From Triglochin maritima (taxonomy: Eukaryota; Streptophyta; Magnoliopsida; Alismatales; Juncaginaceae): 64,000 nucleotides of DNA. Below the pieces are notes generated by a model. That model had not been told where the DNA came from, made no database searches, and saw only the letters and a program-made list of their open reading frames with translations. Numbering within the stretch: the first letter of the stretch is position 1; the number at the start of each line of letters is the position of its first letter. The position numbers and the translations under genes were made by a program. This document shows, in pieces, positions 10,387 to 22,524 of the stretch. The DNA lies in NCBI GenBank assembly GCA_963682175.1, contig OY821787.1, positions 10,084,501-10,148,500 on the forward strand, written 5' to 3'.

Positions 10387-11643
10387 TGATGAATTGCATA
10401 CATTGCATCATATGTCTTTCATTTAGATTATTTTTATATAAATAAATGCTACTATGGTACTGTTTTGAGCAATTGTGCAGAATTCAGGTGTTACAATGCA
10501 ATTTACCAATATTCGAGCTAAAACACGTGCAATGGACTCAAATAGATCACAAAGACCAATTAGCTAGAGATCCGAGCAAGTTGAAATCCAAGTGATTGCA
10601 TAAAAAGTCAGGGACCTGATCGCAAATTAGAAGGACTAAAAAGTGATTTTGGAAGAGTATTCAAGAAGAAATCAAATTCGGATCTCCAAAGATATGAAAT
10701 AATTGATTTAGACGCGTGGAGGCCATCTAGCACATACCAAAAACACACCCGCAAAATCACAAATTGATCTAGACCATCCATGCGTTGATTCCGCCGCATC
10801 TGAAGGTCAATGTGCGGCAGAAACGCCGCTCGGATTGCGATCCGTGCCTTCTATTTTCGTCCAGTTGTTGCATAGCACGTGTCCTTCCTTATACATACCT
10901 AGGGTTCCTTGTATCGGCTATAAATAGCCCCAAAATATTGTTGTGAGGGGAACTTTTTTTGTATTGAATTCTATACCAATAAAATTCTGCCCATTTATTT
11001 CTCCATTGTCTTTGTCTTTTGTAAGCTTAGTTTTAGATTAATATTTCATGTTCTTAATTCCAGTAGAGTAATTTTGTTGTTCTTTATTCTTCTCTTAGAA
11101 TAATTTGTTGCATGATTAGAATAATTGCATTTGTTTTCGTTGATCGTAGTTTAGTATAATATTTTTTTGTAGTCTCTCGATGATCTCCATGACCCCTTCC
11201 CCTCATCTTCTCCCCATGGGTTTCTAAAACCCTCCAAAGGGTGGGGGTGACGGATTTAGGGTTAGAGAAGAGAGTGTTTTTATTTTAATTTCTTGTTAGT
11301 GTTTTGATCATATGAGTTTTTGTTAAATAAATTATCATATGATGCTTAATATCTCACTTGATTTATAATAATTTTCGTGATCCCCAATCTAACTCTAAGA
11401 TTCATAACTCCCACCCGCTGGACTCTCATCCATAGTTGTTTCTTCGTAGTTTTTGTTTTTGTTGTTCTTGCTTTAGAAAAGTTTAAAAAAATCCAAAAAC
11501 CTCAAACCAACCATATTTCTCTTTTTCTTTCCTTAATCAAAAATCACAAAAATATAAGAATCTCTCCCTCCTTGTGTTCGACCCGTACTTGCCGCGTCTT
11601 TCATCGACGTTGTGCACTTGCAGTATAAATAAAAATCTCATCA
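10387..11643 (+). repeat. Athila-1 5' LTR
   Basis: Nearly identical to 22525-23778, with scattered substitutions. A TATA box lies in GGCTATAAATAGCCCC (about 10917-10932), with the likely transcription start about 30 bp on. The inverted repeat core GCGGAAACGCCGC recurs nearby. It ends in CATCA next to the primer site. Confidence 0.92.
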
Positions 11644-11648
11644 ACTTT

Positions 11649-11666
11649 TGGCGCCGTTGCCGGGGA
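11649..11666 (+). promoter_or_regulatory. Primer binding site, tRNA-Asp type
   Basis: TGGCGCCGTTGCCGGGGA is complementary to the 3' end of plant tRNA-Asp, as known for Athila elements. It starts 5 bp after the LTR. Confidence 0.85.
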
Positions 11667-12953
11667 GGCGACGAGAATTTCAATTTTTTGTGATTTTTTG
11701 TTTTTTATTTTGTTTGGATCTTGGTTTTTCGCGATCTAACGTTTTATCTGTGCTTTTCAGGAAGTATTAGATACGACGCTAAAATCCGGAGGCAAACCAA
11801 GCTGAACAGGTGGCGGAAATGCCGCCCTATTAGTATATTCGGCGGCGGAAACGCCGCACGGGTCAAACATCATTGCGTGATATTTCTCTGGGACGTGACT
11901 CATCTCTGGTTGGACGCATAGAGCACTTGAAATTGTCGAGAGCGGACGGCGAACCCGACAGAGCGTGCGTAGGTAACCTTTGCCTTTTTCTCGTAATTTC
12001 GATTTTCGGAAAATTTCCTTTTCGGTAGAATTGCATGTGTTGGGCAAACTTCCATAATTGGCACTAATTCAACTTGTGACTTAAAATGTTGCAAAATTAG
12101 AAAGGTCTTAGTGCATGCATCATTTAGAGATTTTCTCGCATTATGCATGCTAAATTTTGCAAATCAATTCCTTGTTGAAGAGTGCTGGAGGCAAGGTACG
12201 TGCGCAATTTTTATCGATTGCATTTAAGCATATAATTTAGTTTGCATACAACCTTGCAATTGTCCCCCGCTAAAGACCAATGTTTGACTATCTCTGCTAG
12301 ATTTAAGTTAAACTATCTTAAGGGCAACTCCGTAGGAAAAGATACGGTGGGGATTTCATCACCCTTCCGTGGCCCACAAATAACAATCCCAAAGTGTCAC
12401 CCAAACCTTAATTTAAAATCAATTAGACATTGGCCCCTAAGGATTCAGACTCAATTAAGGAGAAGATTGGTTTGACTTGCTATGACTTGAAGCTGATCGA
12501 ATTTAATTTGGTGTCTAGAAAGTATTTTTGTGTTGACGTAAGTCTTACAAGCGAAGTGGTTGTCTAATTAGCACCGACTCTGTCGGAAGGGCCCCCACTA
12601 GCTATACACGGCCTGGCCAATTTGGTTTGATTAGTGAGGGAGGTGAATCAAGCGAACCAATTCGACTCAACCAGTTAGGAGTCGTCTAGATTTAAGCTAC
12701 ACTAGGTCTAGGATTGTTTGAACCGTGCTTGTTTAGGAAACTTCTGACCAACCCTCTCATCTATCTTTTAGAGTTAAGTTTCCCTTCTCATCTGAGTCTT
12801 CTTTCTCTTCTCACCTCAATTCTCTAGATTATGATTCCTTTCTCATCTTTCCCCTTCTATTGTTTGTTTCCATTTTTGAAAAAAAAATTATTACAAAATA
12901 AAAATAAAAATCAATTGATTCTTGAATTTGAATTTGAAATTTAAATTCCGAAT
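11667..12953 (+). other. Athila-1 leader
   Basis: Non-coding leader of about 1.3 kb. Short open frames here lack any family signature. A second GCGGAAACGCCGC inverted repeat lies at about 11811-11858. Some phrases recur in the leaders of the other two Gypsy elements near 53400-53900 and 59300-59650. Confidence 0.6.
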
Positions 12954-14847
12954 TTGAATTCAAAAATTAATTCAAACCGGTGCACTCAGATTTGGGTTCG
13001 GGACTTAAGCAATCGACTCTCACGAGTTCATCTAGATTCTAGTCTAGAGCTCAGCCCCAATCCACCTGTTGCACCACCTCACCCGGATCCAATGGGTGAG
13101 AATGTAGTGGACCCACCTAGGACTTTGAGGGATCGATGCTACCCAACGATGGCTGCTCAGCCATCGTGCATCGTTATGCCTGTCATACCGGGTTGCGACT
13201 TCGAACTAAAGGCACAATACCTGAGTATGTTGCCCAAGTTCACCTCTAAGGAAGACCCATATCTCTTCCTTAGAGAATTTGAGGAAATCTGCTCCCTTAT
13301 GCAATACCAGCATATCCCTGAGGAGGCAGTGCGTCTTAAATTCGTGCCTCTAGCACTGAAGGACGACGCTAAGAAATGGCTATATAGTCTAGCCAAAAGA
13401 TCTATTAGGAGTTGGGCTGAGTTTGTTCAAATGTTCTTAAAGAAATATATTTCCCCAACCATAAGACTATTAGGATTAGGAATGAAATTGTTGCATTCGT
13501 TCAATCTGAGAGTGAGCCGTTCTATTCCTCTTTGGAAAGATTTAAGAACTTGTTGACCCAATGCCCTCATCATGGAATTCCAAGATGGCAATTATGCCAA
13601 ATTACTTATGAGAGATTGACACCTACATCCAGGGTTATGGTAGAATCTGTAAGCCAAGGAAACTTCATGTCCAAAAATGAGAATGATGCTTGGACTTTTC
13701 TTGAGGACTTATCTGATAATAGTATGCAATGGGACACGACTAGGGCACTGACCAACCCGACTATTGGATCCAGAATAGCAAATCAATCCAGATCAGGTGT
13801 TTTAGCTATAGATGCTTCTGTAGCTGCTGAATCGAAATTAGCCACCCTTATGCATAGGATGGAAAGTCTAGAGATTCAAACCCGACCCCTAGTGAATCAA
13901 ATCTCTTTTGTTTCTTGCTCTAGGTGTAGTCAAACTGGTCATGTTTTGGAGGAGTGTGCACACATTTATTCGGACATGGAACAAGTTAATGCTGCTTTTA
14001 ATCGTCCTAGGAACGACCCTTATTCGTCAACCTATAATCCAGGTTGGCGCAATCATCCCAATTTTTCATGGAGCCAAGGGAATTCAAATCATGCACCCAT
14101 GCCCCAGCAAGGCCAACCACCTAGACAACAAATGTACTCAAACAACAACAACAATAATAGTGATGTCCGATTAACTGATTTGGAAAGCTTAAAGAAAATA
14201 TTTGTTCAAACAACTACTCAATCTTTCAAAAGCTAGAAACTCGAGTGAGTCAATTAGCACAAGTTGTAGGTAAAAGAGAAAGAGGAAGATTCCCAAGCCA
14301 ACCCGAGGTGAACCCAAGAATTAACAATCCACATAATCAACACATGACATATCAACCACATCAACATATGCCATATCAACCACCTCAACCATTTAATCCT
14401 CAATCATTCAATCCTCAACAAATTAGGCCTCCAACCAATGTACCACATAATGCATCACCTCCTAATGTGAACAATAATAACAGACCAGTTCATATTATTC
14501 AAGAAGAAGAGAAAAATCAACACATTAATGCTATACTTACATTAAGATCTGGAAAATCTGTTAATAACAATGTCACTCACCCTTTGGTTAATGAACCTAA
14601 TAATTCTGTCACATCCGAGCCATCTAATGAGCCACCAATTCAATCTGAGGAACCAATTGAAATTGAACCAACTGAACCTAAAAGAGTATTCATTCCTAAA
14701 GAACCACTCCCTAATAGACTTAATAAGAATCATACAAATCAAATGGAGAAAATGTTGGAAGTTTTTAAGCAAGTAAAAGTAAACATCCCTCTATTAGAAG
14801 CTATTCAACAAATTCCACCTTATGCAAGATTCTTAAAAGACTTATAA
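12954..14847 (+). pseudogene. Athila-1 gag, frameshifted
   Basis: Retrotrans_gag-type protein in three consecutive frames: 12954-13530, 13532-14236 and 14245-14847. The first contains YLFLREFEEICSLMQY and LKDDAKKWLYSLA, hallmarks of Athila gag. The second continues the gag core and has a zinc knuckle with CSRCSQTGHVLEEC (about 13916-13960). The third is rich in Pro, Gln and Asn. Frameshifts lie near 13480-13530 and at about 14225-14240. A stop codon at 14845-14847 (after FLKDL) separates it in frame from pol. Gag packages the element RNA. This copy could not make it whole. Confidence 0.85.
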
Positions 14848-17112
14848 ACCAAGAAAAGGAAAACACAAGTACCAAAAAGAGCCTTCTTAACTGCAAATAT
14901 AAGCTCTGTGTTAACCCAACCCACACAAATCAAATATGAAGACCCTGATTGTCCAACTATTTCATGTGTAATTGGTAACACCTTAATCAATAGGGTCTTG
15001 CTGGATTTTGGTGCTAGTGTTAATCTGCTTCCTTACTCTGTATATAAAGAATTAGATATAGGAGACATTAAACAAACTAGGACCACACTCGAATTGGCTG
15101 ATAGATCTGTTAAGATTCCTAAAGGTGTGGTTGATGATGTTCTAATCAAAGTGGGTGAATTCATATTTCCTGTGGACTTTGTTGTCTTGGACACGGAGTC
15201 TGTTGCTAACCTTGGCAATCAAATTCCTGTGATCTTAAGAAGACCTTTTTTAGTCATTTCCAATGCCCTAATCAATTGTAGGAATGGATTGATGAAATTG
15301 TCATTTGAAAATTTGACTGCTAAGCTAAATATTTTTAACTTAAGGAAGCAACCTGGAATTTTCTCTGATGAATCGAGTGAATTGAATTACATTCAGGATT
15401 GTAGTGAGGATGATTTGATTTTGGATTACTTAAATTTCACTCGATTGGATGAAGTTGATTTTCAAAAGAACCTGAGTGGTGAGGCCACAATTTGTGATCA
15501 AATCAATCATATAGGTTCGAATCGATCCTCACCCAATTGGTCAACCTTAGGTGGACTTTTAGCCGAACCAAGACCTCAAGCCAAACCCTCACTACAAGAA
15601 CCACCATCACTAGAGTTGAAGCCTCTCCCTACTACACTTAAGTATGCCTTTTTAGGACCCTCATCCACCCTCCCAGTTATCATAGCATCGGATTTGACCC
15701 CCAATCAAGAGAAGGAATTGTTGAGAGTCCTCAGTAGGAATAAAGAAGCTATTGGATGGACCATGGCCGACATAAAGGGGATTAGCCCATATGTAGTCCA
15801 ACATATGATCCATTTGGAGGATAATACTCAACCCCGTAGGGATCCGCAAAGGCGGCTTAACCCGGTCCTAACTGAGGCGGTCAAAAAGGAAATACTTAAG
15901 TGGTTGGACAATGGAATTATATACCCTATATCCGATAGTGCTTGGGTTAGTCCTGTTCAGGTTGTCCCTAAGAAATCTGGAGTTACTGTAGTTGAGAATG
16001 AGCTTAATGAGTTAGTCCCGACCCGTATCCAAACCGGTTGGAGGATTTGCATTGACTATAGGAAACTGAATCCTGCAACCCGTAAGGACCACTTCCCTCT
16101 TCCTTTCATAGATCAAATGCTAGAACGGTTAGCCGGATATGAGTATTATTGTTTTCTTGATGGATATTCTGGCTATAACCAAATTCCTATCGCTCCTGAG
16201 GATCAGGAGAAAACTACCTTCACGTGTCCATTCGGCACGTTTGCTTTCCGTCGCATGCCCTTTGGCTTGTGCAATGCTCCTGCCACGTTTCAAAGATGTA
16301 TGGTTAGCATCTTCTCTGATATGGTGGATAATTTCATGGAAATTTTCATGGATGATTTCTCTGTCTTTGGTCCAACTTTTGCCAATTGTTTGAACCATTT
16401 GGAATTAGTACTAGTAAGGTGTATGGAAAAGAACTTGACCTTAAATTGGGAAAAATGTCATTTCATGGTTAAGAATGAAATAGTACTTGGTCACATTGTG
16501 TCTAAGGATGACATTCAAGTGGATAAAGCCAAGGTGGATTTGATTAAGTATCTCCCTCCACCAACATATGTCAAAGAGATTCGTTCATTTTTAGGGCATG
16601 CCGGATTCTATCGAAGGTTTATCAAGGACTTTAGTAAGGTTGCTAGACCATTGACTAAATTATTAGCGAAGGACTCTAAGTTTGAATTTTCTGATAAATG
16701 TTTGGAGTTCTTTAACCACCTTACGAGGGAATTGACGTCGGCACCCATTATTCATTCACCCGATTGGACCCAACCCTTTGAGATCATGTGTGATGCATCG
16801 GATTACGCCATAGGAGCGGTGTTGGGTAAGAAAATTGAAAAGAAACCTCACGTGATAAATTATGCTAGTAAAACATTGAATGATGCCCAATTGAACTATA
16901 CGGTAACCGAGAAAGAATTTCTAGCAATCATTTTTGCCTTGGAAAAATTTCGACAATATTTGATAGGCACACATGTGATTATTTACACGGATCATGCGAC
17001 AATAAGACATTTAGTGAACAAAAAGGATGCCAAGCCGCATTTATTACGTTGGATCTTACTACTGCAAGAATTTGATGTTGAAATCTGTGATAAAAGGGTT
17101 GTGAAAATGTAG
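14848..17112 (+). pseudogene. Athila-1 pol: protease, reverse transcriptase, RNase H
   Basis: One long open frame (from 14908, 734 codons) carries the domains in Ty3/Gypsy order. Protease: LLDFGASVNLLP, where the usual D-S/T-G-A motif reads DFGAS, with LADRSVKIP after it. Reverse transcriptase: about 15770-16560, with SPVQVVPKKSG, WRICIDYRKLNPAT, FPLPFIDQMLERL, YSGYNQIPI and the active site IFMDDFSVFG. RNase H: about 16770-17060, with CDASDYAIGAVL, TEKEFLAIIFALEKF and YTDHAT. At 17095-17112 a frameshift ends the ORF just before the VADHLSR-type link to integrase. The catalytic residues of reverse transcriptase and RNase H look present. Confidence 0.9.
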
Positions 17113-18326
17113 TCGCTGATCACTTGTCTAGAATTCCTCTTGTTCCAGTGAATAACACACCAGTGAATGAGAAATTTCCGGATGAACAAATTATGGTTGT
17201 GTCTGGCGAAGCATGGTTCGCCGATATAGCCAATTTCTTAGTAACTGGTGTGACCCCAACTGAATGGTCTAAGAACGATCAAGCCAAATTTAGGTCCCTA
17301 GTGAAGAATTTTTATTGGGATGACCCATATCTTTTCAAGTATTGTTCGGATCAAATCATTAGGAGATGTGTTCCTGAGGAGGAATTTGCAAGTGTTCTGT
17401 CTTTTTGTCATGACCAAGCATGTGGAGGACATTTTGGAACTAAGAAAACCGCGGCCAAAGTTTTACAATGCGTATTTTATTGGCCCACCCTATTTAAGGA
17501 TGCATTTGCATTTTGTAATTCTTGCTCTAGATGTCAAATGCTAGGAAAAATCTCTGGTAGAGACATGATGCCTCTGCACCCAATTCTCATAGTTGATATC
17601 TTCGATGTTTGGGGCATCGATTTTATGGGCCTGTTTCCAATGTCTTTTGGGAAGGAGTATATCTTGCTAGCTGTGGACTATGTGTCCAAGTGGGTTGAGG
17701 CTATCCCCACAAAATCCAATGACAACAAAGTTGTTGTCAAATTTCTGAAGGAGAATATTTTCTCCCGATTTGGTACTCCACGGATGAGAAAATATTCCAT
17801 AACTCATAAGTTAGCCACCGCGTATCACCCTCAAACGAGTGGACAGGTTGAGGTTTCCAATAGACAAATCAAACAAATTCTGGAAAAGACGGTTAATGCC
17901 TCACGTAAGGATTGGTCTATAAAGATTAATGACGCGTTGTGGCCCTATCGGACCGCTTTCAAGACCAATTTAGGAATGTCCTCTTACCGGTTAGTCTATG
18001 GAAAAGTATGCCACTTACCGGTCGAATTGGAGCATAGAGCCCTTTGGGCTATGGCAACTGAATATGGATTTAGAGGCAGCCGGTAATGCTCAAAAATTGG
18101 ATTTAGTTGAGCTTGAGGAAATAAGAAATGAGGCTTATGAGAATGCTAAAATTTATAAGGAAAAGACCAAGGTTTTTCATGATAAATCCATCGTTAGGAA
18201 ATCTTTTTTCTCCTGGACAGTTGGTCCTTCTCTATAACTCTCGCCTTCATCTCTTTTCCGGCAAACTCAAGAGTCGTTGGACCGGCCCTTTTATGATCAA
18301 AACTATTTTCCCTCACGGAGCGGTTG
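17113..18326 (+). pseudogene. Athila-1 integrase, catalytic segment deleted
   Basis: The frame 17124-18086 shows the HHCC zinc domain ([11 protein letters not shown]...CNSCSRCQ) and the core domain from DVWGIDFMG. After FSRFGTPR the sequence jumps to [17 protein letters not shown]. The usual stretch with the second catalytic Asp (ISDGG-type) is missing, a deletion of roughly 25 residues. The third acidic residue survives in [10 protein letters not shown] later frameshift near 18050 puts the C-terminal part ([15 protein letters not shown]...) in another frame. The gene is cut at about 18326 by an LTR. This integrase cannot be active. Confidence 0.85.
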
Positions 18327-18328
18327 AT

Positions 18329-19853
18329 TGGCATCATTTCATGTTCATATTTGTATCTTATATCCATTATCTTACACCTAAGCAATGCTACGTGACGAGT
18401 TTTATGTTTAGTTTTTAGGAATAAAGAGGTTTGAAGAGAAGAGCCATGAAAGGACCCAAAAGCAGGAAAAAAGGACTTAATTGTGAGACCTAGGGACTGA
18501 GATGCAATGGAGAAGGACTTGATCGTAAGACCAAAGGACCTAAGAGCAAAACAGGAAACTCCACACCATCATGGGGAGTATTTTGGCAATTTGATTCGGG
18601 TCGGAGCTCCAACAGACCAAGTAGATGCATCCAAGACCAAGAAACACTTCCAGCAAAGCCCAACAGAAAACCCAGACGGATCTGGGCTTTATAGGCCGCC
18701 AATTGGCGGTCTGGATCATGCCAGATCCGCCCAAACTTCTCCTGGACTTGTATTAATGTTCGTTTAGGCTATTTTTGGTATTGGTTTAGTCCCACATCGG
18801 GGGATTGTCCCGGATTAGCTTTTTCCATGCTTATAAATAGAACTCTTCACCTCCCATTGTATCCATCTCTCTCTTTGGTGGCATCTTCCCTACTAAGAGT
18901 GAAGCCTTGAAGCAAAACTCTGGTGGAGGAAGAGCTGCTTGTAATTTGAGTGAGTTAATAATAGATGTTTTCATTAGCTTGTTAATTCTTGCTTAGTTAA
19001 TTTCCTTTATTGTGTTTGCTTTGGTGCTTGTTTAGTTTTATGTTTCTTTAATATTTCTTGCTTGATTAGTATAGTTTCATTTCAGTATAATGCTTCATTT
19101 TATTAGAGTAGTTAGTTAAAATATGTGTGAGTAGTTCCATCCCCATTTGGGGGGTGGAGAAATATGTGATATAATCATGTAGTGTATTAATTGTGTGTTA
19201 TCTTTATCCCTTGAGCTTTATATGATTTCCATAACCATCTAATGGGTTTTCACTCTTATCTTTGATATGCTAATGCTCTTGAATGAAGCTTAGCTTATTC
19301 TTTGATTAGTGGACCTATTTTATGGGGAATGATAAGGTTAGGATATGGATGAAGTTAATATTGGAAACACAATTTGTAGTGTATGTGCTCTTGTTGCCTT
19401 CACCTTAGCTACTGTCTTGTATGTTTTAATGATGTAGTCTTATCTTAATTCATGTGGAGACATAGTAGGGTATAGTCTTTATACTTGAGTTCATGTAGCT
19501 TCATTCCAATTATTGTCTTGTATGTTTGAATGATGTAGTCTTATCTTAATTCATGTGGAGGCAAAGTTGGATGTAGTTTTATGATTTCATGCACTACATG
19601 TTGTGAGGAGCTTAAATGAACACACACACACACACTTCTTTATGTTCACATTATTTCTCTACCCCCTTTGGGGTTTAGTTTTCTTGCTTCTCTTCCATTT
19701 CCATTTGCACCTTAGTGTAGTTTAGTGTAACCAACCTTTCTCTCCTTCTTTTTACCTCTCGCCTTCGAACAAACCAATCGTCGACACACCTCCCAGTGGA
19801 CGACCAGTATTTGTCACCGCTTCAACGTGGTCGTGCACTTGCGGTTTAAATAA
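18329..19853 (+). mobile_element. LTR of a second Gypsy family inside Athila-1 integrase
   Basis: It starts TGGCATCATTTCATG and aligns along its length with the LTR at 51746-53106. Shared phrases include CTTATATCC near the start, a TATA box (CTTATAAATAG, about 18829), GTGTGAGTAGTTCCATCCCC, and TTGACACACCTCC-like sequence near the end. It stops at GCGGTTTAAATAA, roughly 20 bp short of the expected CA end. There is no 5-bp duplication; instead, about 435 bp of integrase sequence is repeated on both sides. It contains an ACACACAC run at about 19621-19634. Confidence 0.75.
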
Positions 19854-20418
19854 GACGGTTAATGCCTCACGTAAGGATTGGTCTATAAAGACTAATGATG
19901 CGTTGTGGGCCTATCGGACCGCTTTCAAGACCAATTTAGGAATGCCCCTTACCGGTTAGTCTATGGAAAAGTGTGCCACTTACCGGTCGAATTGGAGCAT
20001 AGAGCCCTTTGGACTATGGCAACTAAATATGGATTTAGAGGCAGCCGGTAATGCTCGAAAATTGGATTTAGTTGAGCTTGAGGAAATAAGAAATGAGGCT
20101 TATGACAATGCTAATTTTTTTAAGGAAAAGACCAAGGTTTTTCATGATAAATCCATCGTTAGGAAATCTTTTTCTCCTGGACAGTTGGTCCTTCTCTATA
20201 ACTCTCGCCTTCATCTCTTTTCTGGCAAACTCAAGAGTCGTTGGACCGACCCTTTCATGATCAAAACCGTTTTCCCTCACGGAGCGGTCGAGATCAGTAA
20301 TCCGGAGAACGGTGAAAACTTTAAAGTTAACGGGCATCGATTGAAGCCCTACTTAAATCGTCCCTCCAATGTTGCAGAGGAAGTCGTGTTTTTACACGCA
20401 ATTCCTCATTTTGATTAA
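19852..20418 (+). pseudogene. Second copy of the Athila-1 integrase C-terminal region
   Basis: The first 435 bp duplicate 17887-18326 with several substitutions and small indels (for example near 19943 and 20115). The sequence then continues to the true gene end, with AVEISNPENGENFKVNG and a stop at 20416-20418. The open frame 19963-20418 contains [20 protein letters not shown], the chromodomain-free C-terminal domain usual for Athila. The native integrase end therefore lies here, after the LTR. Confidence 0.8.
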
Positions 20419-20431
20419 GTTTTAGTTTATT

Positions 20432-20480
20432 CCCCCCCCCCCCCCCCCCAAAAAAAAATCAAAAAAATCAAAAAAAGAAA
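20432..20480. repeat. Homopolymer C run next to A runs
   Basis: About 18 C followed by A-rich runs, just after the integrase stop. It is a likely site of slippage or assembly error. Confidence 0.8.
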
Positions 20481-20574
20481 AAAACCGTACATGACTTATT
20501 TTTGGAGAACGGTGGGAGTACATGACTTATTTTTCTAAATCTAATGTATACCACTTTAGCAGCATTCTATCACC

Positions 20575-21449
20575 ATGGTGTTTTCCGAAAATAACTTCCA
20601 CCCGTTGCTTGTTAGTGATCAATATGGCACCCACTTTTACGACGAAATCATAGCACAGAGTTGGAGCTACTTGGTCCATAATAACAATGATGTTTACTGC
20701 CCCAGCTTAGTGGAGGAGTTCTATAGCAGTATCACTAACATAGACCTGGACAGTGGGTACATTTTACAGAATTGGAGAAACAAAGTCTGGGCGATTGACC
20801 TCCACATCTTCTCCAACTTGACTGACATACCACAAGGGGCCTCCACTTTGCCTTCCGAGGAACTCAGTTTCTATCAGTCACTCATGGGACCAGATTGTGT
20901 GCTTAGTCGTGATCGGGGTATCAACGGCACATCCATGTACCAGAATGTCTTTACTGCATGTAGGTGGGCATGCCAAAACGTCACGAGTAATACCCACAAC
21001 ACTTTTTTCGCACCGTTGAGATGGGCATCGTTCACTCCCTGATGGCCCGTGATCGCACTTACTGTATGTGCCGACGGCTTCTGACCACCATTGGAGAAGG
21101 CCACCAACGCAGCTCCCAACCTCTGCCATGCCTTGTCACCACTATCTGCAAGCACTTCATGGCCTATGAGTCTTTCTGGGTGTACGAAGCCGACATGCTC
21201 CCTCGTACGGTGGAATGAGAAACATCCTCCTATCGTGGCACTATAGCGGACCTGTGGACACCTCCAGAAATGGAGGATGTTATGCAATCAAGTGAGTCGT
21301 CTGAAGACTCCGCAACATTCTGGGCTCAGTCAACTCCAGAAAACTCTGGCGAGCATAGGTCTCGAATGTGGGGCGGGATGAAGCGCCTCAATAGCAAACT
21401 GAACAAAGCACTCTCCGACCGTGGAGAGTCGTCATCCCGAAGGCGGTAA
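20575..21449 (+). pseudogene. Athila-1 3' ORF (env-like, PF20167-type), broken
   Basis: Starting at ATG 20575, an open frame of 155 codons has the pattern of the Athila 3' ORF region: a segment with CPSLVEEFYSSI, then a Trp-Lys-Val-Trp block and DIPQGASTLP. A frameshift near 21020 moves it to the next frame (to 21218). After one stop that frame reads on to a Ser/Glu- and Arg-rich end at 21447-21449. In Athila this position holds the env-like ORF, but the domain resembles the putative plant transposon protein family. I see no clear signal peptide or membrane segment, so an envelope role is not supported here. Confidence 0.55.
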
Positions 21450-22507
21450 CTTTATTATTTCTTGCATTTCCTATAATATTTAATTTTGCATACATTGAGG
21501 ACAATGCATGAAATAGGTGTAGGGGTGACTTGTTATCTACCTATTTGTTTTTTTTTATTTCAAAAAAAAAGATAAAAAAAATATAAATAAAAATCAATGT
21601 TTCATGACATAGCTTAAGATTGAACTACCAAAACCCGAGTACAAATTGCATTGAGTTTTTGTTCCTTATTATATAGTTCTGCTTGTAGAAATTATGACAT
21701 AAATCTAAGTTCCAAAGAAATAACCCATTACCCTTTAAAACATGTATGCACTTAAATTGGATCCATCAAATCTTTGAAGTGGTTGATAAAAAGCAGAGGT
21801 TGAGGAAAATATACCGGGAAGTGTGGACTTCTGATAACAATTAAGCCTTGAGGAAAATAAAAGGGGAATAAAAGTGAGGAAAGCACATCTTGCAAAATGA
21901 TTACAAAAGCCCAAGCCTTCGAGTCACTGGTCCGTTGGGGTATCTTGAAACCTGGTAACTTGAGTCTGCCAGCTCGGGATTATCGACCAAACTCGCTACA
22001 CGAATGCAAAAGGGTAAAAGTATCAAATAAGTAAATATGTTGAATCACGGGGAATTATTACTGTAAGATACTCAAGGCCCAAAGTTAGAAGAATGATCCA
22101 TGCCATGGTTGATCCAAATGATACTTCACCACCAGAGGAGGCGTGCAAAATGATTTAAGTGATAACATGTGTAGAATGGTTAGTGGTGTGAATGTTGGAC
22201 GAGCAAAGACTAAGTCAGAATTTTTATGAGTTAGATTTATATAATTAGCATGCAAGATTTCTAAGTGAAATGTATAAGGTTGAGGTGGAGATATTGAAAG
22301 TTATTAATGAATTATTGAATTAGGACTTTGTGGGTGTGTCAACTGAAAACCCTCACGAGACAAAACTCGTCCTCTAAGGAAACTTTGGGGTTTAAAGGCT
22401 TGTTGCACATGCTAAGTGCAACCGTGATTCCTACGAAAGTGAGTTAGGATTTCCTTGCTTTCATACTTATATTTTTCATGTTTTGTTTTGCACGAGACTA
22501 GCAAAAT
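21450..22507 (+). other. Athila-1 non-coding 3' region
   Basis: AT-rich DNA between the 3' ORF and the polypurine tract. No coding signature is seen. Confidence 0.6.
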
Positions 22508-22524
22508 CTAGGTGTAGGGGTATT
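22508..22524 (+). promoter_or_regulatory. Athila-1 polypurine tract region
   Basis: CTAGGTGTAGGGGTATT lies directly before the 3' LTR start TGATG. The purine-rich AGGTGTAGGGG is typical of Athila plus-strand priming sites. Confidence 0.6.

Noticed and set aside
13157..13396. Minus-strand open frame inside Athila-1 gag
   Set aside because: It is a shadow of the plus-strand gag core, which has clear family motifs.
20432..20480. Long C run followed by A runs as a possible functional poly-tract
   Set aside because: It lies after the integrase stop, not next to the LTR where a polypurine tract would be; slippage or assembly error is simpler.
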